NCBI RefSeq assembly: GCF_019084045.1
Contig: NZ_JAHRED010000012.1
Coordinates: 1 to 64,000 of the forward strand
Source of the DNA: Paeniglutamicibacter quisquiliarum
GTDB taxonomy: Bacteria > Actinomycetota > Actinomycetes > Actinomycetales > Micrococcaceae
DNA length: 64,000 bases
Direction of reading: 5' to 3'
Part shown: positions 1 through 8,525 of the stretch, piece by piece
Numbering within the stretch: the first letter of the stretch is position 1
How the letters are laid out: every line of letters begins with the position of its first letter
Notes under the pieces: model-generated
What the model was told of the DNA's origin: nothing
The model's input: only the letters and a program-made list of their open reading frames with translations
Database searches by the model: none
Position numbers and translations under genes: made by a program

Positions 1-111
1 CGCGCCGACCCGGAAGGCGACGAGTGTCTCGTCACGATTTGTGGGTTCAAATGCCCCGTCCCGCCTTTTTTCTGGCACGCTGAAGATGTTGGAGAAGAGA
101 GGCTGCGCACC

Positions 112-1386
112 ATGAGCAATTCACGAGCAACGACTTCCCTGCGCCGCAGGATACTCCCGCTGGTGTTCCTTCCCGCTCTGGCGTTGGCCGGTTGTGCCCC
201 GAACCCTGCGCCCGCCCCCACAAGCACCCCGGGCATTTCGGCGCCCGGAAGCACCGCGTCTTCTTCGTCCCCGGCGCCATCGGCGGCCCCAGGCCCAAGC
301 CAACCATCGTCGGCGGCACCTAGCACCCGGCCCACACCGACACCGGAGCAAGGCGCCGCCGAAAAAACGCTCGCGTCAATGGGCCTCAAGGAAAGAATCG
401 GCCAAGTCCTCATGGTTGGCTTCCCGGCAACCGGCAGCAGCGCGGCCGACCGCGCGATCATCGCCGACCACGAGCTGGGGAACTTCTTTCTGAAGGGCCG
501 AAGCAGCGCCGGGACCGAAGCCACGGCGGCGGCAGTTGAACGGGTCGAATCAACCATCTCCAAGGCCTTGTCGGCGGACGTTGACCCGTTCGTGGCCACG
601 GACCAGGAAGGCGGTTCCGTCCAGGTCCTGAAGGGCAGCGGCTTCTCCTCGTTGCCGGCCGCCCTGACCCAGGGCGGCTGGGCCGCCGGGACGCTGCGCG
701 AGCGAGCCGCCGACTGGGGCAAGGAACTGGCCGCGGCGGGAATCAACGTCAATCTGGCCCCGGTGGCCGACACCGTACCGTCGGCCTCCTTCGCCCCCTC
801 CAACGGGCCGATCGGCTACTGGAAACGCGAATACGGATACAACCCGCGGACCGTCTCGGCCGCTTCCCGGGCCTTCTCCGCCGGGATGCTGGCGGCAGGC
901 GTGGACCCCGTCATCAAGCATTTCCCGGGCCTCGGACGCGTCACCAAGAACACCGACGTCGCAAAGGATGTCACCGACAGCCAAACCACCAGGGACGACG
1001 CCTATCTCAAGCCGTTCCGTGAAGGCATCGCCGCCGGCAACGACTGGGTGATGGTCTCGAACGCCCGCTACTCCAAGATCGATGCCAAGAACATTGCCCC
1101 GTTCTCCTCGACCATCATGCGCGGGATGCTGCGCGAGGACCTCGGGTTTAACGGAATCATCGTTTCGGACGACTTGTGCGACGCCGCGCAGCTGGGACCC
1201 TGGGGCCATGGCACCCGTGCCGTGCGCTTCTTCGAGGCCGGGGGAACCATGATGCTCTGCGTCGACGCCGGAAACATGCCGGCCATCGCCGGTGCGTTGT
1301 ATTCCAAGGCGGGCAAGGACCCTGAGTTTGCCCGCATTATCGACGCCGCGGCGCTGCACGTGCTCCGGGTCAAGGAAGAACGCTAG
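112..1386 (+). CDS. Secreted lipoprotein, glycoside hydrolase family 3 (NagZ/LpqI-like)
   Basis: Predicted 424-residue exported lipoprotein of the GH3 beta-N-acetylhexosaminidase type, probably acting on cell-wall muropeptides outside the membrane. The N-terminus has an Arg-rich n-region, a hydrophobic core and a lipobox LAGC with lipidated Cys28, followed by about 60 residues of Pro/Ser/Thr linker. The catalytic domain starts near residue 80. Visible GH3 landmarks are DQEGG (~residue 165), KHFPG (~270) and VSDDL (~345), whose first Asp is the expected nucleophile. After KHFPG the usual D-S-H acid/base motif reads N-T-D, so the canonical His is absent; whether another residue replaces it cannot be told from sequence. 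The ATG is chosen because AGAGAGG lies 9 bases upstream. It is monocistronic and closed by the hairpin at 1400-1424. Confidence 0.85.
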   Translation: MSNSRATTSLRRRILPLVFLPALALAGCAPNPAPAPTSTPGISAPGSTASSSSPAPSAAPGPSQPSSAAPSTRPTPTPEQGAAEKTLASMGLKERIGQVLMVGFPATGSSAADRAIIADHELGNFFLKGRSSAGTEATAAAVERVESTISKALSADVDPFVATDQEGGSVQVLKGSGFSSLPAALTQGGWAAGTLRERAADWGKELAAAGINVNLAPVADTVPSASFAPSNGPIGYWKREYGYNPRTVSAASRAFSAGMLAAGVDPVIKHFPGLGRVTKNTDVAKDVTDSQTTRDDAYLKPFREGIAAGNDWVMVSNARYSKIDAKNIAPFSSTIMRGMLREDLGFNGIIVSDDLCDAAQLGPWGHGTRAVRFFEAGGTMMLCVDAGNMPAIAGALYSKAGKDPEFARIIDAAALHVLRVKEER

Positions 1387-1399
1387 AGGCGCGGCAAGA

Positions 1400-1424
1400 G
1401 GCCCAGCCGCCAGTTGGCTGGGCC
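1400..1424. terminator. Bidirectional terminator hairpin
   Basis: Perfect 9-bp stem (GGCCCAGCC / GGCTGGGCC) with a 7-base loop, placed between the converging ends of the GH3 gene and the beta-lactamase-like pseudogene. There is no U-run on the plus side, so termination there may be weak. Confidence 0.6.
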
Positions 1425-1426
1425 CC

Positions 1427-2079
1427 TCAGCCTGCCGAACCCAACAGGGAAACCAGGGCGGATTCCGGGCTGAAGTCCGTGGTGCCGGGACAAATGAGCG
1501 CGGTAGCCGGTACCGCACCGCCGTGGCCCCGGATCCGCAGCCGACGGTCGACCATGACCCCTGCACCGTAGTGTGGTTCGCGCCAAGGCGCCGCCGCCGG
1601 GGCGGGAACCGAGTCCAGGAACGCCGCGCGCGCGGCGGGGGACAGTGCCGAGTTGAACAACGGGGTGGAGTCGGAAAAGGGGTCTCCGAAGCCAAGCAGG
1701 TCCGCGGGCGTGGAGAACGGGGCCCCGGAAGGTCCTGGCTTGCGGCCAGAGGGTCGGCGAGCGTGAGCAGCCCGGCATCGACGGCACGCAGGACGCCGGC
1801 GGCGATGAACGTCCTGGTCACGCTGAAGGCCGGCAATGGCTCGTCGGGACCGGAAACGTGCGTCCGGGCGCCGACTCCGGGGCCGCGGTGGGCTGCCACC
1901 GAACCGGCGGGAAGCTGCCGGGGCAGGGCCTCGAAGACCGGCACATCATCAATGGGTCCGAGCCTGGCCCCGGGTACCGCCGGCAACCGGAAGGGCGCGG
2001 CCCGGGGGAAGGGGAGTGAAAGGAAATCCACTGCCCAAACCCCGGACCGCGCCCTGGGTGCCGAGTCTCCACCCGGCAT
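1427..2079 (-). pseudogene. Broken serine beta-lactamase/esterase-like gene
   Basis: Remnant of a class-C-like serine hydrolase. The N-terminal part, read from the ATG at 2079, carries FSVTRTFIAAGVLRAVDAG, the family's SxxK helix, but with Arg instead of the catalytic Lys. The frame breaks near 1745-1755. A C-terminal part continues in another frame (1427 to about 1750) with FNSALSPAARAAFLDSV and YGAGVMVD, then a GHGG element that matches the family's KTG-box region. The two parts together are about 210 residues, against 350-400 for the family, so the middle with the catalytic Tyr is missing as well. It begins 13 bases after the subtilase stop, in the same direction. An internal deletion plus frameshift is the simplest explanation; a sequencing error could explain the frameshift but not the missing middle or the Lys-to-Arg change. 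Confidence 0.7.
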
Positions 2080-2091
2080 GGTTACTGCGTG

Positions 2092-5000
2092 TTAGTTGCG
2101 CACCTGGACATCCACCACCTGGGCGCGGTTGCCCGAGGCGTTGTGCAGGTGCAGGAACAGTGCCTTGGCGTCCGTGGTCGCCGAGGCGATGGTGGCGGTC
2201 AGCTTGTTCTTGTCGAGGTCGGCAAACACGGTTCCGGCACCGGCGAAGGACAATTCCGGGGCGATCGCATTGAAGCCGATCCAATCGGTCTCGTCCACCG
2301 GGGCCAGGGCACCGGAATCATCGGAGTTGTAGAAGGAATACGTGCTCACGCGGTAGGAAATCGGGGCGCTTGACCCCTCCAGGCCCAGGGCCGCCAGGGA
2401 CACCGGGAAGCCTGCCACGTTGGTGTCGAAGGTGTTGGAATCGACATCACCGGTCAGCCCGTTGAGCAGCTGCAGATCCACCTGCTCGAAGGACTGCAGG
2501 CTGTAGGTGGCCACCAGGTCGGCATCAAGTTCGTCGACGTAGGTGTTGAAGGTGACGAAGTCGGCCACCCCGTCGCCGTTGGTGTCGATCTCGATGTCGA
2601 CCTCGGTGGCGCCGGCCAGGTGGGCCCAGTTCCCCCAGGTGCTGACACCGAAGTTGAGCAGGCCGTCGGCCGCTCCCGCAGTGGGTGCCGTGGAGGCGGC
2701 ACCGACGTGCTGCAGGTCCATCTCCCGGGCACCGGGAACCTCGTCGGCGCTGTCGGGCAGGCGGTCCGAGGAGGCGCCGTGCTCGAAGGCGGAAACCAGC
2801 GAAACCACCTGGGTGTCGCCGGATCCTGCGCGGATGTCATCGCCGGCAAGGTCGATGGTGCCGGAGGTGGCGCCGGCGGCGAGCTTGATGCTCTTTGCCG
2901 CCATGTCGGACACCAGCTTCGGTGCCGCATGGACCGGGACGCGCAGCGTCGGCGCGCTGGAGCTGCTCAGCTCCACGCGGCCCGAGACATCGGCGACCCA
3001 GGCCCGCGGCAGGCCAAGCTGCGTCCGGTCCATGGTCGGGTCGATGGTCTTGGCGTACTTGCGGGCATCCACGTTCAGGGTGACCTTGACCTGGGTGCTG
3101 GCCCCGGCCGTGAGGGTGACCTTGCTGCGGTCCAGGCTGTAGCTCGCGCCCGGGATCTCGGTGGCCGGGACGTACTTCACGTTGTAGGTCTGGGTCTCGT
3201 CGGACTTGTTGACCACGGTGATGGACTTTGCCGCCTTGTACTTGGTCTTGTCCACCTCGACAACCCCGAAGACCACGGTGGTCAGATCCGGGTCTGCCGT
3301 GGCAAAGGCGTAGGCCGGCGTGCTGATCGCGGCATCCGCCACGACCCGGCCGGAACCGACGCGGTTGGGGCCGTAGGCCTTGCCGTTGGCGGCCAGGATG
3401 TCCACCGCCGCGGTGTTCATCACGATCGACTTGACCTGCAGTGCGGTGTAGTCGCCGCTTCCCGCCACCAGGGCGGCAATGCCCGCGGTGTGCGGGGTTG
3501 CCATGGAGGTGCCGGACATGACGGCCGGGCCGGTGCCGGTTCCGACGCCGACCGATCCGATGAGTGTTCCGGGGGCGGCGACGTCGGGCTTCACGATGCC
3601 CTCCGAGCCGTGTACGCCGCGCGAGGAGGAGGAATTCAGGGTGTCTCCGAGACCGGATTCGGCCGCGGCCGTGCCGACCAGGGCCGGGTCAAGGGTGAGG
3701 TTCAGCGTTCCGGCCTCGGCGAAGGGGCGGAGCCGGTCAGAGTGGGCCTTGGTGAACTGGGCGCCCGGAATCGTGGCGTTGCCGGCGATGCCGGCCTCGA
3801 AGACCGAGACCTCGGAGTCGAGGATGACGCCGGTGGCGCCTGCGGCCTCGGCGTTGTTGAAGCGGGTGCCCGAGCCACAGGGGAACTCGAGGTTCTCGCT
3901 CCACTGCAGCCAGACCCATTTGCCGGTCAGGGAACCGGGCTCGAAGGCGGAGCAGCCGAAGGCGTTTGATTCCGGTGCCATGACGACGTCGCCGGTCAGC
4001 GTTGCCGGGTCGGCTGCGGTGTAGTTGAAGTTGGCCGAGTATTGGCCGGCGGCGTTTCCTGCGGCTTCCGCCGGTGCGTTGACGGTGATGCCGTCGAGGG
4101 TGACCCTGGATGCCACGGAGTTGGCCACCGTCAGCGAGGAGCGGGCGTTGCCCGGCGAGCCGCCGACGTCGGTGACGTCCCCGGCGTTGCCGGAGGCCAC
4201 GACCGAGAGGATGCCGAGATCCGTCAGTGCGTTGACGATGTCGTTTTCCGGGTCGTCCGCGGGTGCGTGGTCCGAACCGAGTGACATGTTCACGACCTGG
4301 GCGCGGTCATCGAAGTTGCCGTCGTTGTTGGGGTCCAGGACGAAGTCCAGGGCCTGCCCGACCACGGCGGAGGAGCCGCCGCAGCCGAAGACGCGGATGC
4401 CGACGAGCGAGGCCTCGGGGGCGCTGCCCGGGCCGATGCGCATGCCCGCCACCTCGTCGGCGGTGAGCGTGGTGTAGTCCCCGTCGAACGTGGTTCCGTC
4501 GGCATTCACTCCGAAGCCGGCGGCCGATCCGGCGACGTGGGTGCCGTGTCCGGCCGCGGCGCAGTCCAGCGGGTTGGAATCGGGATGTGGGACCGGCTGG
4601 TAGTCGGGTGCGCTCGGGTCGGCGTTGTAGTCGTCGCCCACCAGGTCCCAGCCGCCGATGAACTTGGCCGGGTCGTAGAGCCCGGAGTCCGCGGCCGGCA
4701 GGTCGTTGGAGGACTGTGCCTCGGTGTAGGCCTGGAGCGTGCCGGGGCCGCCGAAGCCGGCGTGCGTGTAGTCGATGCCGGTGTCCAGCACCGCGATCCG
4801 GATACCCTCGCCGGTCTCCTGCAGCGTGGTCCACGCCTCGAGGGCGCGGGTGTCGATGTCGGCGTTCTTGTTCTCCTGCGTCTTGGGCACGATCGCGGTG
4901 ATCTTCTTGACGTCGGAGCGCGAGGCCAAGGCACGCAAGGCCTCGGCGTCCCCGCGCAGCGCCACTCCCGGAAGGGAGTTGGTGGTCGTGTATATGACGT

Positions 5001-5379
5001 CGGCCTTGGCGGCCTTGGCCGCGGCCTTGCCCTTGGCCGTGATGCCGGCGCGGATTTCCTTGACCTTGGCGGGGTTCTTGACCGATTTGCCGCGGGGGGC
5101 CTTGGCGCTGTCCGGCTGGGTGGCCTCGAAGGCGCCTTCGCCCTCGAACTGCACGTAGACGGAGACCTCGCCCTTGGCCAGGGCCAGGGGCCCGGAGACC
5201 TTCAGGTTCTTCAGTGCCTTGGGGGCAAGGCCGCCGAGGGACGGCGAATCCGCACCCGGTGCAGGGTCGATCGTGGGAGGTGCCGCAAGGGAAGGGACGG
5301 ACATGGTGACGGCCAGGGCAAGCCCCGAGGCCGAAGCCAAGATCGTCCGCGCAAGTCTGTGACGACGCGGGTTGGACAT
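2092..5379 (-). CDS. Secreted subtilisin-like serine protease (S8) with PA insert
   Basis: 1095-residue exported protease. A signal peptide (MSNPRRHRLARTILASASG then a hydrophobic core ending SLAA) is followed by an I9-type propeptide (~70-170). The S8 catalytic domain follows: Asp199 in LDTGID, His278 in GHGTHVAG, oxyanion Asn398 in SGNAG and Ser625 in GTSMATPH. A protease-associated domain is inserted at about 450-570. The C-terminal ~450 residues contain Fn3-like beta-rich segments and an Asp/Asn-rich stretch (TNGDGVADF), consistent with calcium binding. The ATG at 5379 is chosen over an upstream in-frame ATG (5481) because it has AAGGAGA immediately upstream and starts a proper signal peptide. 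No sortase motif is seen. A role in extracellular protein degradation is inferred. Confidence 0.93.
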   Translation of the reverse strand: MSNPRRHRLARTILASASGLALAVTMSVPSLAAPPTIDPAPGADSPSLGGLAPKALKNLKVSGPLALAKGEVSVYVQFEGEGAFEATQPDSAKAPRGKSVKNPAKVKEIRAGITAKGKAAAKAAKADVIYTTTNSLPGVALRGDAEALRALASRSDVKKITAIVPKTQENKNADIDTRALEAWTTLQETGEGIRIAVLDTGIDYTHAGFGGPGTLQAYTEAQSSNDLPAADSGLYDPAKFIGGWDLVGDDYNADPSAPDYQPVPHPDSNPLDCAAAGHGTHVAGSAAGFGVNADGTTFDGDYTTLTADEVAGMRIGPGSAPEASLVGIRVFGCGGSSAVVGQALDFVLDPNNDGNFDDRAQVVNMSLGSDHAPADDPENDIVNALTDLGILSVVASGNAGDVTDVGGSPGNARSSLTVANSVASRVTLDGITVNAPAEAAGNAAGQYSANFNYTAADPATLTGDVVMAPESNAFGCSAFEPGSLTGKWVWLQWSENLEFPCGSGTRFNNAEAAGATGVILDSEVSVFEAGIAGNATIPGAQFTKAHSDRLRPFAEAGTLNLTLDPALVGTAAAESGLGDTLNSSSSRGVHGSEGIVKPDVAAPGTLIGSVGVGTGTGPAVMSGTSMATPHTAGIAALVAGSGDYTALQVKSIVMNTAAVDILAANGKAYGPNRVGSGRVVADAAISTPAYAFATADPDLTTVVFGVVEVDKTKYKAAKSITVVNKSDETQTYNVKYVPATEIPGASYSLDRSKVTLTAGASTQVKVTLNVDARKYAKTIDPTMDRTQLGLPRAWVADVSGRVELSSSSAPTLRVPVHAAPKLVSDMAAKSIKLAAGATSGTIDLAGDDIRAGSGDTQVVSLVSAFEHGASSDRLPDSADEVPGAREMDLQHVGAASTAPTAGAADGLLNFGVSTWGNWAHLAGATEVDIEIDTNGDGVADFVTFNTYVDELDADLVATYSLQSFEQVDLQLLNGLTGDVDSNTFDTNVAGFPVSLAALGLEGSSAPISYRVSTYSFYNSDDSGALAPVDETDWIGFNAIAPELSFAGAGTVFADLDKNKLTATIASATTDAKALFLHLHNASGNRAQVVDVQVRN

Positions 5380-5785
5380 GGTTCTCCTTGATTCAGGTGA
5401 GAGTGGTGCGGGAAGAATCCCCTGACCGCTTATCGGGGCCCGTCCCACGCCACATACTATGTGAGTCGCGGCACATATCAAGGGGTTGTTTGAGAATTAT
5501 CGAAAAATGTCTTGGCAATTGCCTGAAACCCGGCGGGAAGGCCCGCGGCCCGGCTTGCCCATCGTCCGCGGCGCCGTGACCAGTAAGGTTTCCGTGCCCC
5601 GGCGGCAAAGTGTCGGAAGCGATCGATAGCCTGTGTGCAGTCGGTGAATCTCTTGGGGAGTCTCACCGCCCGTAGCGCCGGCACTGCGCGCGGGAAGGTG
5701 CGGTTGGCATCGGGCAAGGACGCCACCGCAGCATCCCGCGGGCAGAGTGCCTGTGCTTCGGAAGCGTTTCCGGGGAAAACGCAAT
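5380..5785. other. Gene-free interval upstream of the subtilase
   Basis: About 400 bases between the subtilase start and the pdxK terminator. No open frame here has a convincing RBS, codon pattern or family motif. The subtilase promoter should lie in the right-adjacent part, which includes relatively AT-rich sequence at 5450-5520. I see no riboswitch or small-RNA structure that I can name. Confidence 0.5.
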
Positions 5786-5821
5786 AAACGCTGGTCCCGT
5801 GCGTGCACGGGACCAGCGTTT
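5786..5821 (-). terminator. Strong intrinsic terminator of pdxK
   Basis: Near-perfect stem of about 15 bp (AAACGCTGGTCCCGTG paired with CACGGGACCAGCGTTT). On the minus strand it is followed by TTTATTGCGTTTT. It sits 25 bases after the pdxK stop. Confidence 0.85.
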
Positions 5822-5845
5822 TACCGAATGTGGGGGCGTTGAACC

Positions 5846-6670
5846 CTAGCGTGCGCCACCCTGCCACAAAGCGTCGAAGGGGGCTGCGGAGGAAACGCGG
5901 TTCTTGATGCCCTCGGTGACAAAGGCCTTGGCGTTGCGTGCGGCCTGCAGCGGCGTCTCGCCCTTGGCCAGCTCGGCGGTGATGGCCGCGGCAAGCGAAC
6001 ATCCGGCACCCGACACGGCGACTTCGCCGACCTTCGGGGCCGAAAGCACTTCGAGGGTCTCGCCGTCGTAGAACACATCCACGGCCTCGCTGCCGGCCAA
6101 GCGGATTCCGCCCTTGGCCAGCACCGCCGCGCCGGAGATCGCGTGGATCTTCTTGGCGGCCTCGGCCAGGTCCTCGACGTTGTTGATGCTCATCCCGGAG
6201 AGGGACTCTGCCTCAAAGTGGTTGGGCGTGACGAATGTGGCCAGCGGCAGCAGGTTCGTTTTCAGGGCCTCGTCGGTGTCCAGGGCGTGGCCCGGCTCCT
6301 GGCCCTTGCAGATCAGCACCGGGTCCAGCACGACGTTGTCCCATGCCTGGTCCTTCAGCGCGGCCGCCACCGTGTCGATGGTGGCGGGCGAGCCCATCAT
6401 GCCGAGCTTGACGGTCTTCAGGTCGTCGGCGTAGCAGGTCTGGATCGCCTCGAGCTGGTCGGCGATCACCTGCGCCTCGACCGGCACGAAGCGGTGGTTC
6501 CAGTTGTCCTTCGGATTGAAGGAGACGATGCAGGTCAATGCGACGATCCCGTAGGTTCCCAGTTCCTGGAAGGTCTTGAGGTCGGCCTGGGCGCCGGCGC
6601 CACCGGTTGCTTCGGAGCCGGCGATGGTCAGGGTAACGGCGGGACGGATCCCGGTGGAGGCAGAAGTCAT
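5846..6670 (-). CDS. pdxK: Pyridoxine/pyridoxal kinase (PdxK/ThiD-like ribokinase family)
   Basis: 274-residue cytoplasmic kinase phosphorylating vitamin B6 vitamers and/or hydroxymethylpyrimidine. It has the ribokinase-fold markers GSEATGGAGAQADLKTFQE near the N-terminus, the substrate/cation region LDPVLICKG (~120) and the anion-hole motif SGAGCS (~225). The GAGC form, with Cys, matches Gram-positive PdxK (ThiD2) enzymes; classical ThiD has GTGC. Thiamine precursor activity remains possible. No thi genes are nearby. No Shine-Dalgarno sequence is visible, but a TAAAAT -10 element (minus strand, 6682-6677) ends 6 bases before the ATG, so a leaderless message is likely. It is a single-gene unit. 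Confidence 0.8.
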   Translation of the reverse strand: MTSASTGIRPAVTLTIAGSEATGGAGAQADLKTFQELGTYGIVALTCIVSFNPKDNWNHRFVPVEAQVIADQLEAIQTCYADDLKTVKLGMMGSPATIDTVAAALKDQAWDNVVLDPVLICKGQEPGHALDTDEALKTNLLPLATFVTPNHFEAESLSGMSINNVEDLAEAAKKIHAISGAAVLAKGGIRLAGSEAVDVFYDGETLEVLSAPKVGEVAVSGAGCSLAAAITAELAKGETPLQAARNAKAFVTEGIKNRVSSAAPFDALWQGGAR

Positions 6671-6750
6671 GCATTCATTTTAGGGTGGTTTCCCGCACCC
6701 GCCGACCCGCACGCGAGCGCACGGCCCGTGCCGGGCAGGCCGGGCGCAGA

Positions 6751-7407
6751 CTATGCCTTGGTGAAGGTGGTCAGTTGCGTCGCGTTGGACCAGCCGGCTG
6801 CGCGCTCGGCGCGCGTTCCGGCGGCGGTGTCCGCGTTGGTGACCATGAAAAGGACCGGCAGCCCCTGGCCGTCCGCCATGGCAGCAAGGTTCGCCAGGAT
6901 CGCGGCACGGAATTGCTCGACGTTCGAGGTTGCGGTGATGCTCGGATCGCCGAGCAGGGCAAAGCCCTCACCGAAGCGGATCCGTCCCCTGCCTGCCGGG
7001 GCATCGAAATCTGCAATTTCGACCACGTCATAGTCGTCCATGGGGGCCTCGAAGAGGGTTGCCGTTTCCGGCAGCGACACCACTTGCTCCACGTCGCTGG
7101 CCAGGGCGACCAGCAGTACGCGCCGATCGCTCAGGCTCCAGCCCCGCGAGGTAAGTTCCCGGACGACCGCCTCGTCGGGGGCGCCCAGGAATGTCAGCCT
7201 CGTTTGTCCTCGGTGCTCCGTTAGGTTGGGGTCGCCCAGCAGGGCTGGGAGCCCCTCCGGCGTGGGCCAGGCACAGGTGATTTCGTGGTTGCTTCCGTCT
7301 TCGGAGCGGCTTTGCAGTCGTCCCGATTCGTCACGGACGACCGTGCGGTCGCGAAGCAGGGCAAAGGAGCGGACCCACGGGGGGAGGCTTGTGGACTCGA
7401 ATGGCAT
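6751..7407 (-). CDS. Hypothetical protein, possible GNAT-fold acetyltransferase
   Basis: 218 residues starting at the ATG with AGGAG 7 bases upstream; the longer in-frame extension (to 7569) is Arg-rich and lacks an RBS. The last 60 residues (QFRAAILANLAAM then PVLFMVTNADTAAG and AERAAGWSNATQLTTF) have the spacing of the GNAT C-terminal half, in which an Asn and a G-W/F precede the last strand. The canonical Q/RxxGxG/A acetyl-CoA loop is not evident, so the N-terminal half is unassigned. It lies between pdxK and a TetR gene in the same direction but with gaps over 80 bases, so co-transcription is uncertain. Confidence 0.5.
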   Translation of the reverse strand: MPFESTSLPPWVRSFALLRDRTVVRDESGRLQSRSEDGSNHEITCAWPTPEGLPALLGDPNLTEHRGQTRLTFLGAPDEAVVRELTSRGWSLSDRRVLLVALASDVEQVVSLPETATLFEAPMDDYDVVEIADFDAPAGRGRIRFGEGFALLGDPSITATSNVEQFRAAILANLAAMADGQGLPVLFMVTNADTAAGTRAERAAGWSNATQLTTFTKA

Positions 7408-7586
7408 CTGGCGGCTCCTGTTCCAAGGACGGCAAGGGACAAACGACTTGGGACGCCAAAAGCGTGCCGATCCGTGGTGGCCGTTGCGCTTTCGCGCCCC
7501 TCGCAAGGGGTCAAGACCGACTCTACGCCTGCGGCGGCGGATTCCGGGGCACGTTGGGCAGTGTGCCAATACGGGGGCCGCTTGGG

Positions 7587-8234
7587 TCAGGACGCGGCGC
7601 GCACCAGTGATAGGACGTCATCGAGAATGCTGCGGACAACGGGCATGCGCGAGAGCACGACCAGACGGGCGACCACCGGGGCGACGTTCTTGATGAGCCG
7701 ATGGCTGCGTCCGGCACCGGGGGAGGTGTCATACGCCCAGAAAAGGAAAATGCCCCGTTGAATCAGCCACAGCAGCTGGGGGAGATCCGTGCGGATGGCC
7801 ATCGGGGGCAGGGGCCTGCTGGCTGCCACCACCTGCCGCCACAGGCCAAGTTCGAGGGCTCGCTGGACATGGCCGAGTTCCGCGTTGGATCCGGCGAAGG
7901 CCGTGCGGATAAACGCAGGCCCGAACTCGTGGAAAGGCGACATGATTTCCAGGGCCTTGTCCAAGGCAATGCGCAGGTTCGTCTCCAGGTTGTTTCCCGG
8001 CACCAACAGCGGCCACGTGGCCCCGCGGTGCTCCTCGAGCAGTTCCCGGAACAGCTCGTGGACGATGGAGTCCTTGGACTCGAAATAGTAGTAGGCGTTG
8101 CCCAGGGAAAGCCCGGATTCCGTGGCAATTGAGCGCATCGTGGTCCCGGCGAACCCCTTGGTGGCGAAGAGCTCCATGGCCGTGTCCAGCAGCAGCTGTC
8201 GGGTCTGGGCGCTCTTTGCCGTCGGCTTCCTCAT
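7587..8234 (-). CDS. TetR-family transcriptional regulator
   Basis: 215 residues. The N-terminal HTH is clear: TRQLLLDTAMELFATKGF, then TTMRSIATESGLSLGNAYYY with the following YFESKD of the family (residues ~10-58). The C-terminal 150 residues form the ligand/dimer domain and are not assignable to a ligand. RBS GGAAGGGAG precedes the ATG. A perfect 18-bp palindrome centred 53 bases upstream of the start (8278-8295) is the obvious autoregulatory operator. The target may be itself or the divergent yhhQ unit about 230 bases away. Confidence 0.9.
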   Translation of the reverse strand: MRKPTAKSAQTRQLLLDTAMELFATKGFAGTTMRSIATESGLSLGNAYYYFESKDSIVHELFRELLEEHRGATWPLLVPGNNLETNLRIALDKALEIMSPFHEFGPAFIRTAFAGSNAELGHVQRALELGLWRQVVAASRPLPPMAIRTDLPQLLWLIQRGIFLFWAYDTSPGAGRSHRLIKNVAPVVARLVVLSRMPVVRSILDDVLSLVRAAS

Positions 8235-8277
8235 GGCGCTCCCTTCCGCACTCGGCGTCAGTGTCCATCATAGCCAT

Positions 8278-8295
8278 TTTTGAACATGTTCAAAA
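8278..8295. promoter_or_regulatory. Perfect 18-bp palindromic operator (TetR-type)
   Basis: TTTTGAACATGTTCAAAA is fully self-complementary, lies 43 bases upstream of the TetR start and has the length typical of TetR-family operators. Binding by the adjacent TetR protein is inferred. Confidence 0.75.
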
Positions 8296-8525
8296 CTGCG
8301 ATTTCCGGGCCGTGGGCGGTGAAATGCCGGTCGGGACCGCCCGGGAGGACCCCGGGAATGCAAAAATGCCAAAACGGCGGCCGGGAAGACATGGGATACT
8401 TGGATCTCAAGTGCTAATACAGCGAGTGGTCCCCACGGCCCCGATTTCCCCCCATGCGTCGACCGCGGCGGAAATCGTTGCTCCGGGATCGGCTTGGCGA
8501 ACCACTTCTTCGATTGGGAATCACC

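Noticed and set aside
1-111. Possible tRNA 3' end (GGGTTCAAATGCC) at the left edge
   Set aside because: The presumed T-arm does not pair and no anticodon or acceptor stem can be built within the window.
550-2079. 509-residue minus-strand frame extending the pseudogene across the GH3 gene
   Set aside because: Only the first ~110 residues match a beta-lactamase-like protein; the rest is antisense to the intact GH3 gene.
8296-8525. preQ1 riboswitch before yhhQ
   Set aside because: The expected short pseudoknot with its C-rich loop and A-rich tail is not visible in the leader.
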